From: Monodelphis domestica
Lineage: Eukaryota > Chordata > Mammalia > Didelphimorphia > Didelphidae
Assembly: GCF_027887165.1 (NCBI RefSeq)
Contig: NC_077227.1
Location: 88,978,235-89,042,234, forward strand
Direction of reading: 5' to 3'
Length of the DNA: 64,000 nt
Within the stretch, counting starts at the first letter, position 1. Each line of letters opens with the position of its first letter. The notes beneath the pieces were generated by a model. That model was not told the DNA's origin, ran no database searches, and saw only the letters and a program-made list of their open reading frames with translations. The position numbers were made by a program, and so were the translations under genes. Below are positions 1 to 11,284 of the stretch, one piece after another.

Positions 1-274
1 CACCCCTCAGAGTAATTATAATCTAGCCGCTTTCTGGATATTCACTGTAGTGCCTATCCAAGTGCTACTGAGAAAATTTCCCTCCACCCCCCATCACCAA
101 ATTCTTAATTTTATCCTGATTGTCTCATGACTATGGTCCAAAACCTTGAGAGAGTGGTTTTTGTGCTCTGGGGTGATGATCACTGAGTAAAAACTTTCTA
201 TGATTTTTCATTTTAGGGGTTATACAGGATGAGCTGTCATAGATGGGGCTACATGTGCATCACAGATCTAATTG

Positions 275-545
275 CATTATCTCCTCAAACCCAATACACC
301 TCTCTTCTTAACTGCCTTATTTCCATGGAGGATAACCTTCAAGTCATCCAGGTTTGCAAAGTTGGCATCATTTTTAGCTCTTATTGCCCCCTATATACAA
401 ACATTTGCCAAGTCTTATCATTTGTTTCTCCACAATATCTCTCATATCCATCATCAAATCTCTTGTCCTTTCATAGGTACCATCCTGCTTCAGGCTCTCA
501 TCACCTCTCACCTGGACTATGGCAATGGCATTCATTCGGGGCCAG
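275..545 (+). repeat. L2 LINE fragment (old)
   Basis: Reads like the L2 ORF2/3' region in the plus direction, including the stretch that resembles the L2 phrase for a 'cacctggactatggcaat' segment near 510-530. Open frames across it are fragments of a decayed LINE, not a gene. Recognition by memory of the L2 consensus; boundaries are approximate. Confidence 0.6.
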
Positions 546-898
546 GTCTAACACAGGTAGGTCTAATGATTCAAGTTGGGGGTTAGAATGCAATGAGACA
601 CTAGTGGAACATAAAATACAACAAAATGTCTTTTCTAATAACAAAGGATCAAAAGAACACAGTTACCAAGGTTCAAAAGATAATAATTGAGATAAAACCA
701 GACAATTTGTCATGCTGGGACAGAAAGGAATTGCTCTAAAACTTCTAATTCTAATACCCTGTAAACTGGGTCTTTAATGACTCAGGAGAGAAAGAATCTA
801 AACAGCTTCCCTTCCTGCTTAAAGGAACAGCTTCGCTTATGAAAAACAAATAACTACCTTGTAAGAAAGAAAAAAAATACCTAATCTTGTAAGAAAGA
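546..898. other. Unassigned AT-rich sequence
   Basis: No repeat family, RNA gene or exon-like signal recognised. Moderately A-rich on the plus strand. Confidence 0.5.
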
Positions 899-914
899 TT
901 CCCCCCAATTTTCT

Positions 915-1009
915 TTTTTTTTTTAAACCCCTACCTTCCATCTTGGAATTAATACTCTGTGTCTGTCTCTAGGCCTGGCTCTCAATCCAGTGAGCTACCC
1001 AGGTGCCCC
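915..1009 (-). mobile_element. tRNA-derived SINE (WSINE1/SINE1 type), internally deleted
   Basis: A T-rich run followed by the reverse complement of the marsupial SINE tail, then directly by the tRNA-like head (aggcctggctctcaatcc), skipping the middle of the element. It is flanked by a perfect 16-bp duplication, ttccccccaattttct, at 899-914 and 1010-1025, so this is a genuine retroposition of a shortened copy. Confidence 0.85.
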
Positions 1010-1067
1010 TTCCCCCCAATTTTCTAAGGGACCTTCCACTCTCAAAATAGGTGTTCAAATAACTATG

Positions 1068-1290
1068 ACTGGGGTGGGTGTGTGGAGCACTGGGACTGGA
1101 ATCAGGAGGACCTCCATTCAAATCTGGCCTCAGATATTTCCTAGCTTTGTGACCCTGGGCAAGTTACTTAACCCTGATTTACCTAAGTTTATTCTTCTGT
1201 AAAATAGGAATAATAATAACATCTACCTTCTAGGGTTATGTGTATGTGGGATCAAATGGAGTAATATTTAAAATAATTTTTACCTAATAA
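1068..1290 (+). repeat. CORE-SINE (MIR/MAR type)
   Basis: Shows the head (gagcactgggactggaatcagg), the CORE segment (tgtgaccctgggcaagttac) and the 3' part with a taataataa run and 'gggatcaaatg'. Plus orientation. The 3' side is cut by the RTE insertion at 1305. Confidence 0.75.
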
Positions 1291-1304
1291 TACCTAATCA
1301 AATA

Positions 1305-3120
1305 GTAGTAGTCTCTCAGTGACCGAGAATGACTATTGTCTTTGTGCAGTTTCATCTACGGTGTACCCTCATGTGGCTTTGGAGTCCAAAGGCTGAGGTG
1401 CAGAGTTTGTGGCACATGGGGCCTGGGACGCCAGTTGTTACAGGAGGTGCGGTTGTGGCCTGGTGTCGGCGTTCACGCGCAGCGGCAAGACGTCAACGTC
1501 GCTCATCTTCAAAGGTGGTGGCGGCATGGTTAATGTGGGCTCGCCAGCTGCTTCTGTCAGAGGCAGCGAGTTCTGGTTGCTTTGGTGTAATGCCAGCCCA
1601 CTTCAAGTTGGACTTTAGCTGATCCTTGAATCTTTTCTTCGGCTGGCCTTGTTTCCTGAGTCCAGCTGACAGTTTACGGTAGAATACCTGTCTTGGTATT
1701 CGCTGTGGGTCCATGCGGATGACGTGTCCAGACCATCGTAGCTGGGCTTTGAGGACCAGGACTTCGATGCTGGTGGAGTTGGCTCTGTCGAGGACTTCCT
1801 GGTTGGTGATTCGGTCCTGCCATTGGATCCTCATGATTGACCGGAGGGAGCGTTGGTGGAATTGCTCCAGCTGTTTCATGTGCTTCCAGGACAGTGTCCA
1901 TGTCTCATACAGGAGAGAGCTGAGGACCACTGCGTTGTACACTTTGAGCTTCGTCGCAGTGCTTACACCTCTGTGTTGGAGGACTTTGGAGCGCAGCCGC
2001 CCAAGTGCCTGGCTGGCCTTTTGGATCCTGGCATTGATCTCATGGTCTAGGGACCCGTCGTTGGCGATGGTGCTGCCCAGGTACTTGAAAGTGTTGATGT
2101 TAGAAAGCTTCGTGCTGTCGATTGTAATGCACGGCTGGTTCGTTGGCCTCCCTGGTGCAGGTTGGAACAGCACCTCTGTTTTGCTGAGGCTGATAGTCAG
2201 GCCAAACAGTTTTGTTGCGGTGGAGAACCTGTCCACAATGGTTTGGAGATGATTTTCTTGGTGGGCCATGAAAGCACAGTCATCTGCAAAGAGAGCTTCC
2301 AGGTTGAGTCTCTCTGTTATCTTTGTTTTTGCAGTCAGGAGGCGAAGGTCAAATAGTGAGCCATCCAGTCGGTATTTGATGTAGACGCCCAGGTCTAGAT
2401 CCATCACAGCATGTCGTAATACTTGGGTGAAAAATAGGTTGAATAGTACCGGAGCAAGGACACAGCCTTGTTTCCCGCCATTGGAGATGTTGAAGTGATC
2501 GGAAGTCTCTCCACCAGGTAGGACTTCCCCTGTCATGTTGACATGAAAGAGCTGGATCAGTTTGATGAATTTTGCTGGGCAACCGAGCTTGCTGAGGATC
2601 ACCCACAATGTGTCCCTGTTCACTGTGTCGAACGCCTTTGTCAGGTCTATGAAGACAATGTAGAGACTCAGGTTCTGCTCAAGGCATTTTTCCTGCATTT
2701 GCCTCACCGTGAAGACCATGTCGATGATGCTGCGATCTGGTCGGAAGCCACATTGTGATTCAGGCAGGTTCTGCTCTGAAACAGATGACAGGAGTCTGTT
2801 GAGTATGACACGGGCGAGGATCTTTCCAGCAGTGGAGAGTAGTGAGATGCCTCTGTAGTTGTCACAGGCTGCCTTTGTTCTTGTATAGGGCTACGATGGA
2901 GGCATCTCTGAGTTCTGGGGGCATGTCTTCCTCTTCCCATATACTGGGGTGTATGGGGCATATGGGGTATTCAGGGAGGGGTAGTATCTCTGGTATGGAG
3001 GGCTTGTTGTGCCCTCCTAGGGCAGCTCTCCAGCCTCTGACCCTCACCTGACACCCAGCTCTCACTTGTGGCTCCCAGTAGCTGCTAGCATGCGGCAGCG
3101 GCCATACCCCGGGCAATGGG
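1305..3120 (-). mobile_element. RTE-clade non-LTR retrotransposon, 5'-truncated
   Basis: An insertion of about 1.8 kb bounded by a perfect 13-bp target-site duplication, acctaatcaaata, at 1292-1304 and 3121-3133. It is more GC-rich than its flanks. On the minus strand it holds a reverse transcriptase frame ending in a C2H2-like finger, and a 3' tail of ACT triplets (1305-1312) as expected for RTE-type elements. The endonuclease domain is absent. The 5'-most part (about 2955-3120) is open in frame but shows no reverse transcriptase similarity I can recognise, so it may be a 5' UTR piece joined by deletion or a template switch. Confidence 0.85.
1352..2945 (-). pseudogene. RTE reverse transcriptase ORF with one frameshift and one TGA
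   Basis: Encodes the reverse transcriptase and C-terminal part of an RTE-clade LINE ORF. The longest open piece is 408 codons (2719-1493). Visible motifs are FIDLTKAFDTVN (motif A), GGKQGCVLAPVLF (motif B), the catalytic FADD box near residues 144-147, and the C-terminal block LRWSGHVIRMDPQRIPRQVF typical of this clade. Two lesions are seen. A single-base frameshift lies near 2862-2870, between the MPPELRDASIVALYKNKG block and the rest. A TGA at 1495-1493 sits in a CpG context (CGA to TGA). Beyond that TGA the same frame runs another 46 codons to a TGA at 1354-1352 and ends in a finger of form C-x12-H-x3-H, whose expected first Cys is Gly. The annotated M at 2719 is internal, not a start. Apart from these lesions the frame is well preserved, so the insertion is not very old. 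Confidence 0.85.
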
Positions 3121-3133
3121 ACCTAATCAAATA

Positions 3134-3689
3134 ATGTGGGCAATATTACAAGCAGTTCAAACTTGGCCTCCTGCTATAAAAATAAACTAGATTCACAACA
3201 AAGATGACACCTTATTGGTCCCCAACAAAGACTTGGGTCATCCGTATTAGGCCATCCAAGAGGTCATAGGACTCTTTTATGCAACGTATCCTGGGCTCTG
3301 AGTGAACATAGGGACTTACCCCATACTATCACCTATTAAATTGCCTATTAGCCAAAATCTCCCTTTCTCCGGGGACTTTTTAGGGGAATAATACCAAATT
3401 TTGGCCTCATTACAGGTCTTTAATTATGGGCTATCTTCTTCTTCTGTGGGAGAAGGCTAAAGACTACCCTCATATTTCTTATTGGAAGTCAAAATTGCCA
3501 ACAGGTTAAACTATAGGGATCTCTTTTCTTTTAGGTGATTTCTCATTCATCATAATAAGAAAAAAAATTCAGCTAACTCATATCATTAAAAAGCAAAAAT
3601 TTCTATCCCTTGCTCATCCATACTCTATCTAGGAAGGAGTTGTCCAAACTGTGCCTGAGGTCAAAGAATCTTGACAATTAAAGAGGAAC
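3134..3689. other. Unassigned sequence
   Basis: No family recognised with confidence. No exon-like frame or RNA gene seen. Confidence 0.4.
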
Positions 3690-4195
3690 AGGAAAGGTTT
3701 GCTATTTTCCCTACAGGACATTCAGCTAGTATATCCATGCCTTTTGTCTAGGTCAGTGGTGGTGAACCTTTGGCACAGGTGCCAAAGATGGTATGTAGAG
3801 TGATCTCTATGGGCACATGGACCACCCTCCCAAACTTCCACCCTTGAGTTCACTACTAGAAAGGCAGAGGGGCTTGGGCAGAGTTGCTCCCTGCTCCTTG
3901 CCCACTGTGCCTGATGACATTTTTTTTAGCCCACCCCTCTGCTCAGCAGTGCAATGGGAGTGCTTCCTCCCTTCCCTGTCTGGGTTAAGGGGGAGTGGCA
4001 CAGCACACAGTCTCTAAAAGGTTTGCCATCACTGGTCTAGGCTATCCCCCATACCTAGAATACCATCTCTGCTTGAGCTGGCTTCTTATAATTCTTAACT
4101 TTAGTTAAGGTTTAGCATAAATGTCTCTTCCTCATCCTCTAAAGGATATGTCTTAAGGGTTTGTCCTTCTCCTTCAGGAACAGATTCCTGTCCCC
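3690..4195 (+). repeat. L2 3' fragment split by a hAT insertion
   Basis: The flanks of the hAT element read together as an L2 3' region (a 'ccatgccttttgtctagg' side and a 'ctatcccccatacctag' side). They give the pre-insertion sequence and show that the DNA transposon landed in an older LINE. Confidence 0.55.
3754..4034. mobile_element. Non-autonomous hAT (Charlie-like) MITE, complete
   Basis: A 281-bp element whose ends form imperfect inverted repeats, cagtggtggtgaaccttt at the left and aaaggtttgccatcactg at the right. It is flanked by the 8-bp duplication expected of hAT transposases, gtctaggt (3746-3753) and gtctaggc (4035-4042). It has no coding capacity, so it was mobilised in trans. Confidence 0.88.
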
Positions 4196-6550
4196 AAATT
4201 ACTTCATTTATGCCTTATTTTTTTATTTTAATTTAAAAAACATTTCATTTTCCCAATGACTTATAATTACAACATTAAGCATATGTTTTCCAAAATTATA
4301 AGATCCAAATTGTCTCCCCCCACTTTCATCTCCCCTCCCAGAAATGAAGCAATTGAATCTGGGTTATACATGTATTATCATGTAAAACATACTTTCATAT
4401 TGGTCATTGTTGTAAGAAATTCAAAAAGTAACTCTCCCCCAAATAAAAACATATATAAATAATGTGAAAAATAGTTTGCTTTGATCTGCATCTGACTCCA
4501 ACAGTTCTTTCTCTAGAGGTAGATAACATTCTTTGTCATAAGTCCTTCAGAATTGTCCTGAATCATTGTATTCCTGAGAATAGATAAGTCACAGTTGGTT
4601 TTTGTACAATATTGCTGTTACTGTTTTCAGGTCTTTCTAGTTTTTTCTGAAATCATCTAGCTCATTGTTTCTTATAGCACAGTAGTGTTCAATCACCATC
4701 ATATACCACAATTTATTCAGCCATTCCCCAACTGATGAACATTCTCTCAGTTTCAAATTCTTTGTCATCACAAAAAGAGCCACTATAAATATTTTTGAAC
4801 AAATAGTTCCTTTCCCCTTTTTATGATCTCTTTGGGATATAGAACTAGTAGTGATATTACAGGATTAAAAAAATATGCAGTTTTATAGCCCTTTGGGCAG
4901 AGTTCCAAGTTGCCCTCCAGAATGGTTGGATCAGTTCACAACTCTACCAACAATGTTTTAGTGTCCCAATTTTGTCACATCCCCTCCAACATTTATCACT
5001 CTCCTTTACTGTTTTTTTTTGTTGTTGTTGGCCAATCTGATATTTGTGAGGTGGTACATCAGAGCTGCTTTAATGAGCATTTCTTTAATCAAGGATGATT
5101 TAGAACATTTTTTTTCAGATGATTATTGATAGTTTTGATTTCTTCATTTGAAAACTTCTTGTTCATATATTTTGACCATTTGTCAATTGGGGAATGACAT
5201 ATTCTTACAAATTTGATTTAGTTCTCTCTAAATTTGAGAAATGAGACCTTTTTCAGAGAAATTTTCCCCTATTTTGTTGTTTCCCTTTTTATCTTGGCTA
5301 CATTGATTCTGTTTGTCATTTTTATCTTAATATAATAAAAAATATTCATTTTACATCCCATTATACTCTTTCTTTTTAATTCATAAATTCTTCTCTTCCC
5401 CATAGATTTGCCAAGAAAGCTGTTCTATATTCCTCTAATTAACTTATGGTATTATCCTTTATGTCTAAATCATATATCCATTTTGTCCTTATCTTGGTAT
5501 TGGGTGTGAGATATTGGTCTGTACCTAGTTTGGGCCATATTGTTTTTCAGTTTTCCCAGCAGTTCTTGTTAACTATAAGTTCTCAACTCAAAAGCTATGT
5601 ATTTGGGTTTATCAAGCACTAGGTTGCTAAGGTCATTTACCCCTGTATATTGTGGAACTAATCTATTCCATTGACCCACCATTTATTTCTTAGCCATTGG
5701 CAGAATATTTTGATGATTACTGTTTTATAGTAAGAGTTTAGTATAGTATATAGTATAGTTTAGTATAGTTAGTATAGTATAGTTTTATAGTGTTTGAGAT
5801 TGGGTACTGCTAGTACACTGTCCATCACATTTTTTTCATTTTCCCCTTAATATTCTTGATCTTTTGTTCTTCCAGATGAATTTTGTTATTATTTAGCTAG
5901 TATTATACAAATAATTATTTGTTAGCTTGATTAATATGGCATTGAATAAGTAAATTAACTTAGGTAGAATTGTGATTTCCATTATATTAGCTTGACCTAC
6001 TCATGAGCAATTAATATTTTTCCAGTTGTTTAGATCTGACTTTGTGTGAAAAATATATTGTTATTGTGCTCATATAATATCTGCATTTGTCTTGGCAAGT
6101 AAATTACCAGATATTTCATATTGTCTAGAGTTGTTTTAAATGGAATTTCTCTTTCTATATCTTGCTGCTGGACTTTGTTGGTAATATATAGATATACTGA
6201 TGGTTTATGTGGGTTTGTTTTGTATCCTGCAACTTTGCTAGTTATTAATTATTTCAACTAACTTTTTAGTTGATTTTCTATGATTTTCTAACTATCCCAT
6301 CATATAATTTGCAAAGGGTGATAATTTAGTTTCCTCATTTCCTACTTTAATTCCTTCAATTTCTTTCTCTTCTCTTATTGCTAAAGGTAGCATTTCTAAT
6401 ACATTATTAAGCGGTAGTGGTGAAAATGGGCACCCTTACTTCATTTCTGTTTTATTAGGAAGGCTTCTAACTTATACTCATTACAGTTACTTGCTGGTGG
6501 TTTTAGAGAGATATGGATCATTTAAAGGAATGGCATATTTATTCTATGCT

Positions 6551-6856
6551 TTATAATGTTTTTAATAAGAAGGGGTGTTTTGTTTTGTCAAAGGCGTCTA
6601 CTGAGATAATCATGTGATTTCTGTTAGTTTGGTTATTAATATGGTCAGTTATGCTGATAGTTTTCCTAATATTAAACCAGCCCTTCATTCCTGGTATAAA
6701 TCCCACTTGTTCATTGTGAATGATCCTTGTGATATATTGCTGTGGTTTCCTTGTTAGTATTTTATTAAAAAAATTTGCATCTATATTCCTTAATGAAATT
6801 GGCCTATAATTTTCTTTCTCTGTTTTTGCTTTTTCTGCCTTGGGTATTAGCACCAT
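6551..6856 (-). pseudogene. L1 ORF2 reverse transcriptase remnant (element 1)
   Basis: Translates to the L1 RT block with [12 protein letters not shown] and [17 protein letters not shown] motifs and the start of the catalytic region ([16 protein letters not shown], an altered form of the usual [17 protein letters not shown]). Frameshifts and stops lie on both sides, so it is a dead copy. Confidence 0.85.
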
Positions 6857-8801
6857 ATTTGTGTCATAAAAAGAATTTGTTAGAACTCCTTTGCCTATTT
6901 TCTCAAATAGTGTATATAGTTTTGGGATGAATTGTTCTTTAAATGATTGATAGAATTAATTTGTGAATCCGTCTGGACCTTGGGACTTTTTCTTAGAAAG
7001 TTCACTGATGGCTCACTCAATTTTGTATTTTGAGATAGAATTATTTAAGTATTCTATTTCCTCTTTTGTTAATCTGGATAATTTATATTTTTGTAAATAT
7101 TCATCAACTTCACTTGGGTTGTCAGATTTATTCTTATATAATTGGACAAAATAACTCCTAATAATTGCTTTAGTTTCCTCTTCAATGGCGGTGAATTCAC
7201 CCTTTTCATTTTTGATACTGGTAATTTGATTTTCTTCTTTCCCTTTTCAAATCAAATTAACCAGTGCTCTATTTTCTTTGTGTTCCCCCACCCCATAAAA
7301 TGAACTTCCAACCTAATTTATTAGTTCAATGCATCTCTTACTTTAAATCATAAATTTTTCCTTTGATTTTTAGGATTTCTAATTTAGTCTTTAATTGTTG
7401 AGTTTTAATTTGTTCTTTTCCTGTTTTTTTTTTGGTTCTTGCCCAATTTATTGATCTGTTTTTTCCTCTATATTATTGATGTTAATATTAAAAGATATAA
7501 AATTTGCCCTAAATACTGGTTAGGCTATACCCCATAAATTTTGATATATTGTTTCCTCATTATCTTGCTCTTTAATTAAATTATTGATTGTATGTATAAT
7601 TTGTTCTTTGACTCATGCCTTTTTAAGAATTAGATTAGTTTCTAATTTTTTTATTTGTCTTTCCATGGACCATTATTGGTAATATTATATATATACATGC
7701 TTTATGATTTCAAAAGAATGCATTTAGATGTAAAATTTTTATAACTTATTACATGGTCAGTTTTTGCATAGGTGCCATGTACTCCTGAAACAAAGGTATG
7801 TTCCTTTCTATTTCCATTTGATTTTCTCCAGAGATCTATTAAATCTAATTTTTCTAAAATTTCATTTACATTCTTTACTTATTTCTTGTTTTTGTTTTTG
7901 TTTTTGGTTCAGTCTTTACATATATGAGAAGGGAAAGTTGAACTCCCTCCCCTTTGTAGTTTTATTGTCTATTTTCTACTGATGCTCATTTAATTTCTTC
8001 TTTAAAATTTTTGAGGATATACTATATTGTGCATCTATGTTCAGTACTGATATTACTTCATTGTCTTTAATACCTCTTATCAAGATGTAATTTCCTTCCT
8101 TCTTTCTTTTAATTAGATCTAGCTTTGTCTGAGATCATGATTACTACTCCTGCTTTTTTATAAAAAAAAAGCTTTAGCTGAAGCACAATAAATTTCGCAC
8201 CATCTCTTTATCTTTACTCTGTGTGCCTCAGATGTGTTTCTTGTAAACAATGTATCTTAGGATTCTGATTTTTAATTCACTCCTCAATCTTCTTCTGTTT
8301 TATGGGTGAATTCATCCCATTCACATTCACAGTTATGATTATGAATTATGTATTCCCCTCCATCTTATTCCCCTATTTGATCCTGTTATTTCTCTCTCCT
8401 TTCACTCTATCCCTTCTCACAAGTGTTTTGCTTTTAACCACCATGCTAATTACCCTTCCCTTCTATTACCCCCCCCCCATCTTATTCCCCTCCTACTTCT
8501 CTATAGGGTAATATAGGATTCTAGACCTAGATTAGTATGGTTGCTATTCCCTCTCTGAGCCAATTCTGAGAGTAAGGTTTAAGCATTGCCCATTATTGCC
8601 CTCATCCTCTCCTCCACTGTAATAATTTTTATACCTCTTTATGTGACATAATTTACACCATTCTACCTCTCCTTTCTCTTTTCTCAGTGCAATCTTTTTC
8701 ACCCTTTCATTTTTTTGCATATAATATCATTCTAATCAGTATTCTCCTGAACCCTCTGTTTATATATATATATAATAAATAATAATAAAAAAATATATAT
8801 C

Positions 8802-9010
8802 TTTTTTTAAATTTAAAACCCTTATCTTCTGTCTTGGAGTCAATACTGTGTATTGGCTCCAAGGCAAAAGAGTAGTAAAGGCTAGGCAATGGGGGTCAAG
8901 TGACTTGCCCAGGGTCACACAGCTGGGAAGTGTCTGAGGCCAGATTTGAACCTAGAACCTCCTGTCTCTAGGCCTGGCTCTCAATCTCAATCTCAAACCC
9001 AGCTGCCCCC
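8802..9010 (-). mobile_element. tRNA-derived SINE (WSINE1/SINE1 type) in L1 element 1
   Basis: Near full-length antisense copy: T-rich tail, the segment ggagtcaatactgtgtattg, the segment gacttgcccagggtcacaca, and the head (aggcctggctctcaatc) with a short internal duplication of 'aatctc'. Its good match to the copy at 61357 marks it as much younger than the L1 that hosts it. Confidence 0.9.
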
Positions 9011-9061
<51 letters not shown>

Positions 9062-9080
9062 CATATATATATATATATAT
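9011..9080. repeat. (CTAT)n then (AT)n microsatellite
   Basis: Uninterrupted CTAT units from 9011 to about 9061, followed by an AT run to 9080. It abuts the head of the SINE at 8802-9010. Confidence 0.97.
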
Positions 9081-10102
9081 GTATCTTTCTAATTTATCTT
9101 TTTATGCTTCTCTTGAGGCTTGTATTTGAACATCAATTTATCTGTTTAGGTCTGGTCTTTTCTTGGAAAATGCTCAAAAATATATTTTTAAATGACCATT
9201 CCTTCCCCGCCTGCCCCTTCCCTCCTCCTCCTGAAAGAATATACTCAGTTTTGCTGGATAGGTGATTCTGGATTATAAGCCTAGTTCTTTTGTCTTCTGG
9301 AATATCATATTCCAAGCCTTTCAATCCTTTAATGTATAAGCTTTTAAATCCTGTTTAATTCTGACTGGAATCATGACATTTGAATTCTTTCTTTCTGAAT
9401 GCTTACAGTATTTCTTCCTTGACCTGGGAGATCATGAATTTGGTGATAATATTCCTAAGAGTTTGGGGATTTATTTTAGGAGGTGATCTGTAGATTCTTT
9501 TAATTTATATTTTACTCTCTTATTCAAGAATATCAGAGCAGTTTTCTTTGATTATTTCTAGTAATATGATGTCTAGGGTTTTTTTAAAAATCATGACTTT
9601 CAGGTATTCCAGTAATTCTTAGATTGTCTCTCCTGAAACTATTTTCCAGGCCAGCTGTTTGTTCAATGTGATAATTTAGATTTTCTTCAATTTTTTCATT
9701 CTTTTATGAGCTCTCCTAGAGCTTGATACCAATTCACATTTTTCATATAGCTGCTTTGATCTCATTGACCCTTTCTGAATCTGTGCCATGTTCTTCTTTG
9801 CCATCATAATTCTTTTCTATGGTTAGGTGTTTTGATTTTTTTGGTTGTTGTTTGTTCATTTTTCTAGCCTTTTTCTTTTATCTTAAAGGTGGGCTCTGTT
9901 TTTAGGGTAGAGAGGGCATTCTCTTAAACATTAATGTTTTCCCACTGCTATCCTTAGCTCTATTTCTGGGTTTCTGCAAATTTCAGTTCTTCCAAAGTGA
10001 TGTGATGGCCTGTGGACTGGTAGCTCTGAAAGCCTTCTCCTCCTCCTGATTCAATATCCCCCTGGAACAGCAAATGTCTTGCAGGGTTCAAAGAATTGTG
10101 AG

Positions 10103-10430
10103 CTACCTTGTCCTGGGGCTCAGAGCTTAAGCTCAGATTTGGGGAGGGGCTCTGGGCCTCACTCTGGGCTTATATAGTTCAGGTGCACTGCAGACTGCCT
10201 TGTGCTGAGGTTCAGGTATTAACTTCAGCCTTGGGCAAGGTCCCTCATAGGCTTGTACCAGCTAGACACACTACCAACTGCCTTGAGCTGAGGCTTGGGG
10301 CCTTACCTTGGATTTAGGTAGGAGCTCAGAGTCACATTCTGGGCCTACACTAGCCAGGTGTACCACAAGCTGCCTTGTGCCTTGGAGCCTTAATGCAGAC
10401 TTGTAGGAGGGCAAAACCTGAGACTCCATT
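10103..10430 (-). repeat. L1 5' UTR tandem monomers (~92 bp)
   Basis: Four diverged units begin with a ctgccttgtgctgagg-like phrase at about 10103, 10195, 10278 and 10370, giving spacings of 92, 83 and 92 bp. They lie in the 5' UTR of L1 element 1. In other mammals tandem 5' UTR monomers carry the L1 promoter; that role here is inferred. Confidence 0.6.
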
Positions 10431-10559
10431 GAGCAAAGCTCTGGAGACACGGAAGGCAAAAAACCTGAGACCCTATTAAGGACAGCCCTGAGCCATAAAG
10501 CAGCTGAAGTCTGTCAGGCATCTCAACTTTTCCCCCCTCTCTCGCCCTGCCAAATCACT

Positions 10560-10870
10560 GCTGTATGCATTTTTCTCATGAATCTAAAGTAGGCTGTTAC
10601 ATGTAGATTAATTATCATCTAGAAATCATCATGTAGATTTGATGAGGTAAACAGATCACATTATATCACTTTACAAATCATTTACTTTCACTGTGTATGA
10701 GGAAACTTGTGCAAAGACCCTAGCTTGTTCTGCTCTCTATATAAAATGTTAACTTTTCTAATAAAACCTGCCTTGATCAGCAATCAGCTTTTCTGGTACT
10801 TGTGACCCCCCCACTTTGTTCTCTCTTATTTTCTCTCATTTTCCTTGCCCCTACTTGGGGACACACAAAT
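10560..10870 (+). repeat. Probable solo LTR inside the L1 5' UTR
   Basis: Has the layout of an LTR on the plus strand: a TATA-like tatataaaat near 10738, an AATAAA-type signal (aataaaacctgccttgatc) near 10760, then a C/T-rich stretch ending around a TTGGGGACACA end. No clear target duplication was found, so boundaries and identity are tentative. Confidence 0.5.
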
Positions 10871-11284
10871 AATTTGGTAAGGAGGACTTGTCACAGATTA
10901 ATGCTAAGGTCTGGAACTTTAAGGTGTGGGCATAGGTACTTTGTTATTGGCTTAGGCAAGGTCTCTGGCTCTTGAAGTTGGCTTGGATCCAGGTTCAGAA
11001 CCTGACAGAGTAAATGTGGGGTGTTGGGCTTGCTATTGACTTGGGCCAATTCTCCTTGGTGCAGCCTTGCTATAGACGACACCCCTACTCATCCCAGTGA
11101 ACCAGACCCTCTCTGCCTATCTTTCAAGTGGTTTTCTTCAGGAAAATTGTTTCACTCTGTCCCTTTGTTGGTTCTATCACTCCAGTATTTGTCTTGAGTT
11201 ATTATTTTAAAGTTGGAAAAGCTTCTCAGAGTGGCTCAAGTTTTTTCTGCCTCTACTCTGCCACCTTGGTTCTGCCTCCTCATA

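Larger units (their letters stand above)
4213..11279 (-). mobile_element. L1 element 1, near full length, old
   Basis: Minus-strand L1 with its 3' UTR at 4.2-4.6 kb, ORF2 remnants through about 8.3 kb, ORF1 remnants around 9.1-9.9 kb and a long GC-richer 5' UTR ending near 11279 with the sense motif CCAAGGTGGC. All ORFs are broken. It is interrupted by a SINE plus microsatellite (8802-9080) and a probable solo LTR (about 10560-10870). A weak target-duplication candidate (tcatttatg near 4190 versus tcatatatg near 11279) fits these limits but is not decisive. Confidence 0.75.

Noticed and set aside
229-690. 153-codon plus-strand frame
   Set aside because: Runs through an L2 remnant and flanking unique DNA; no domain or start support.
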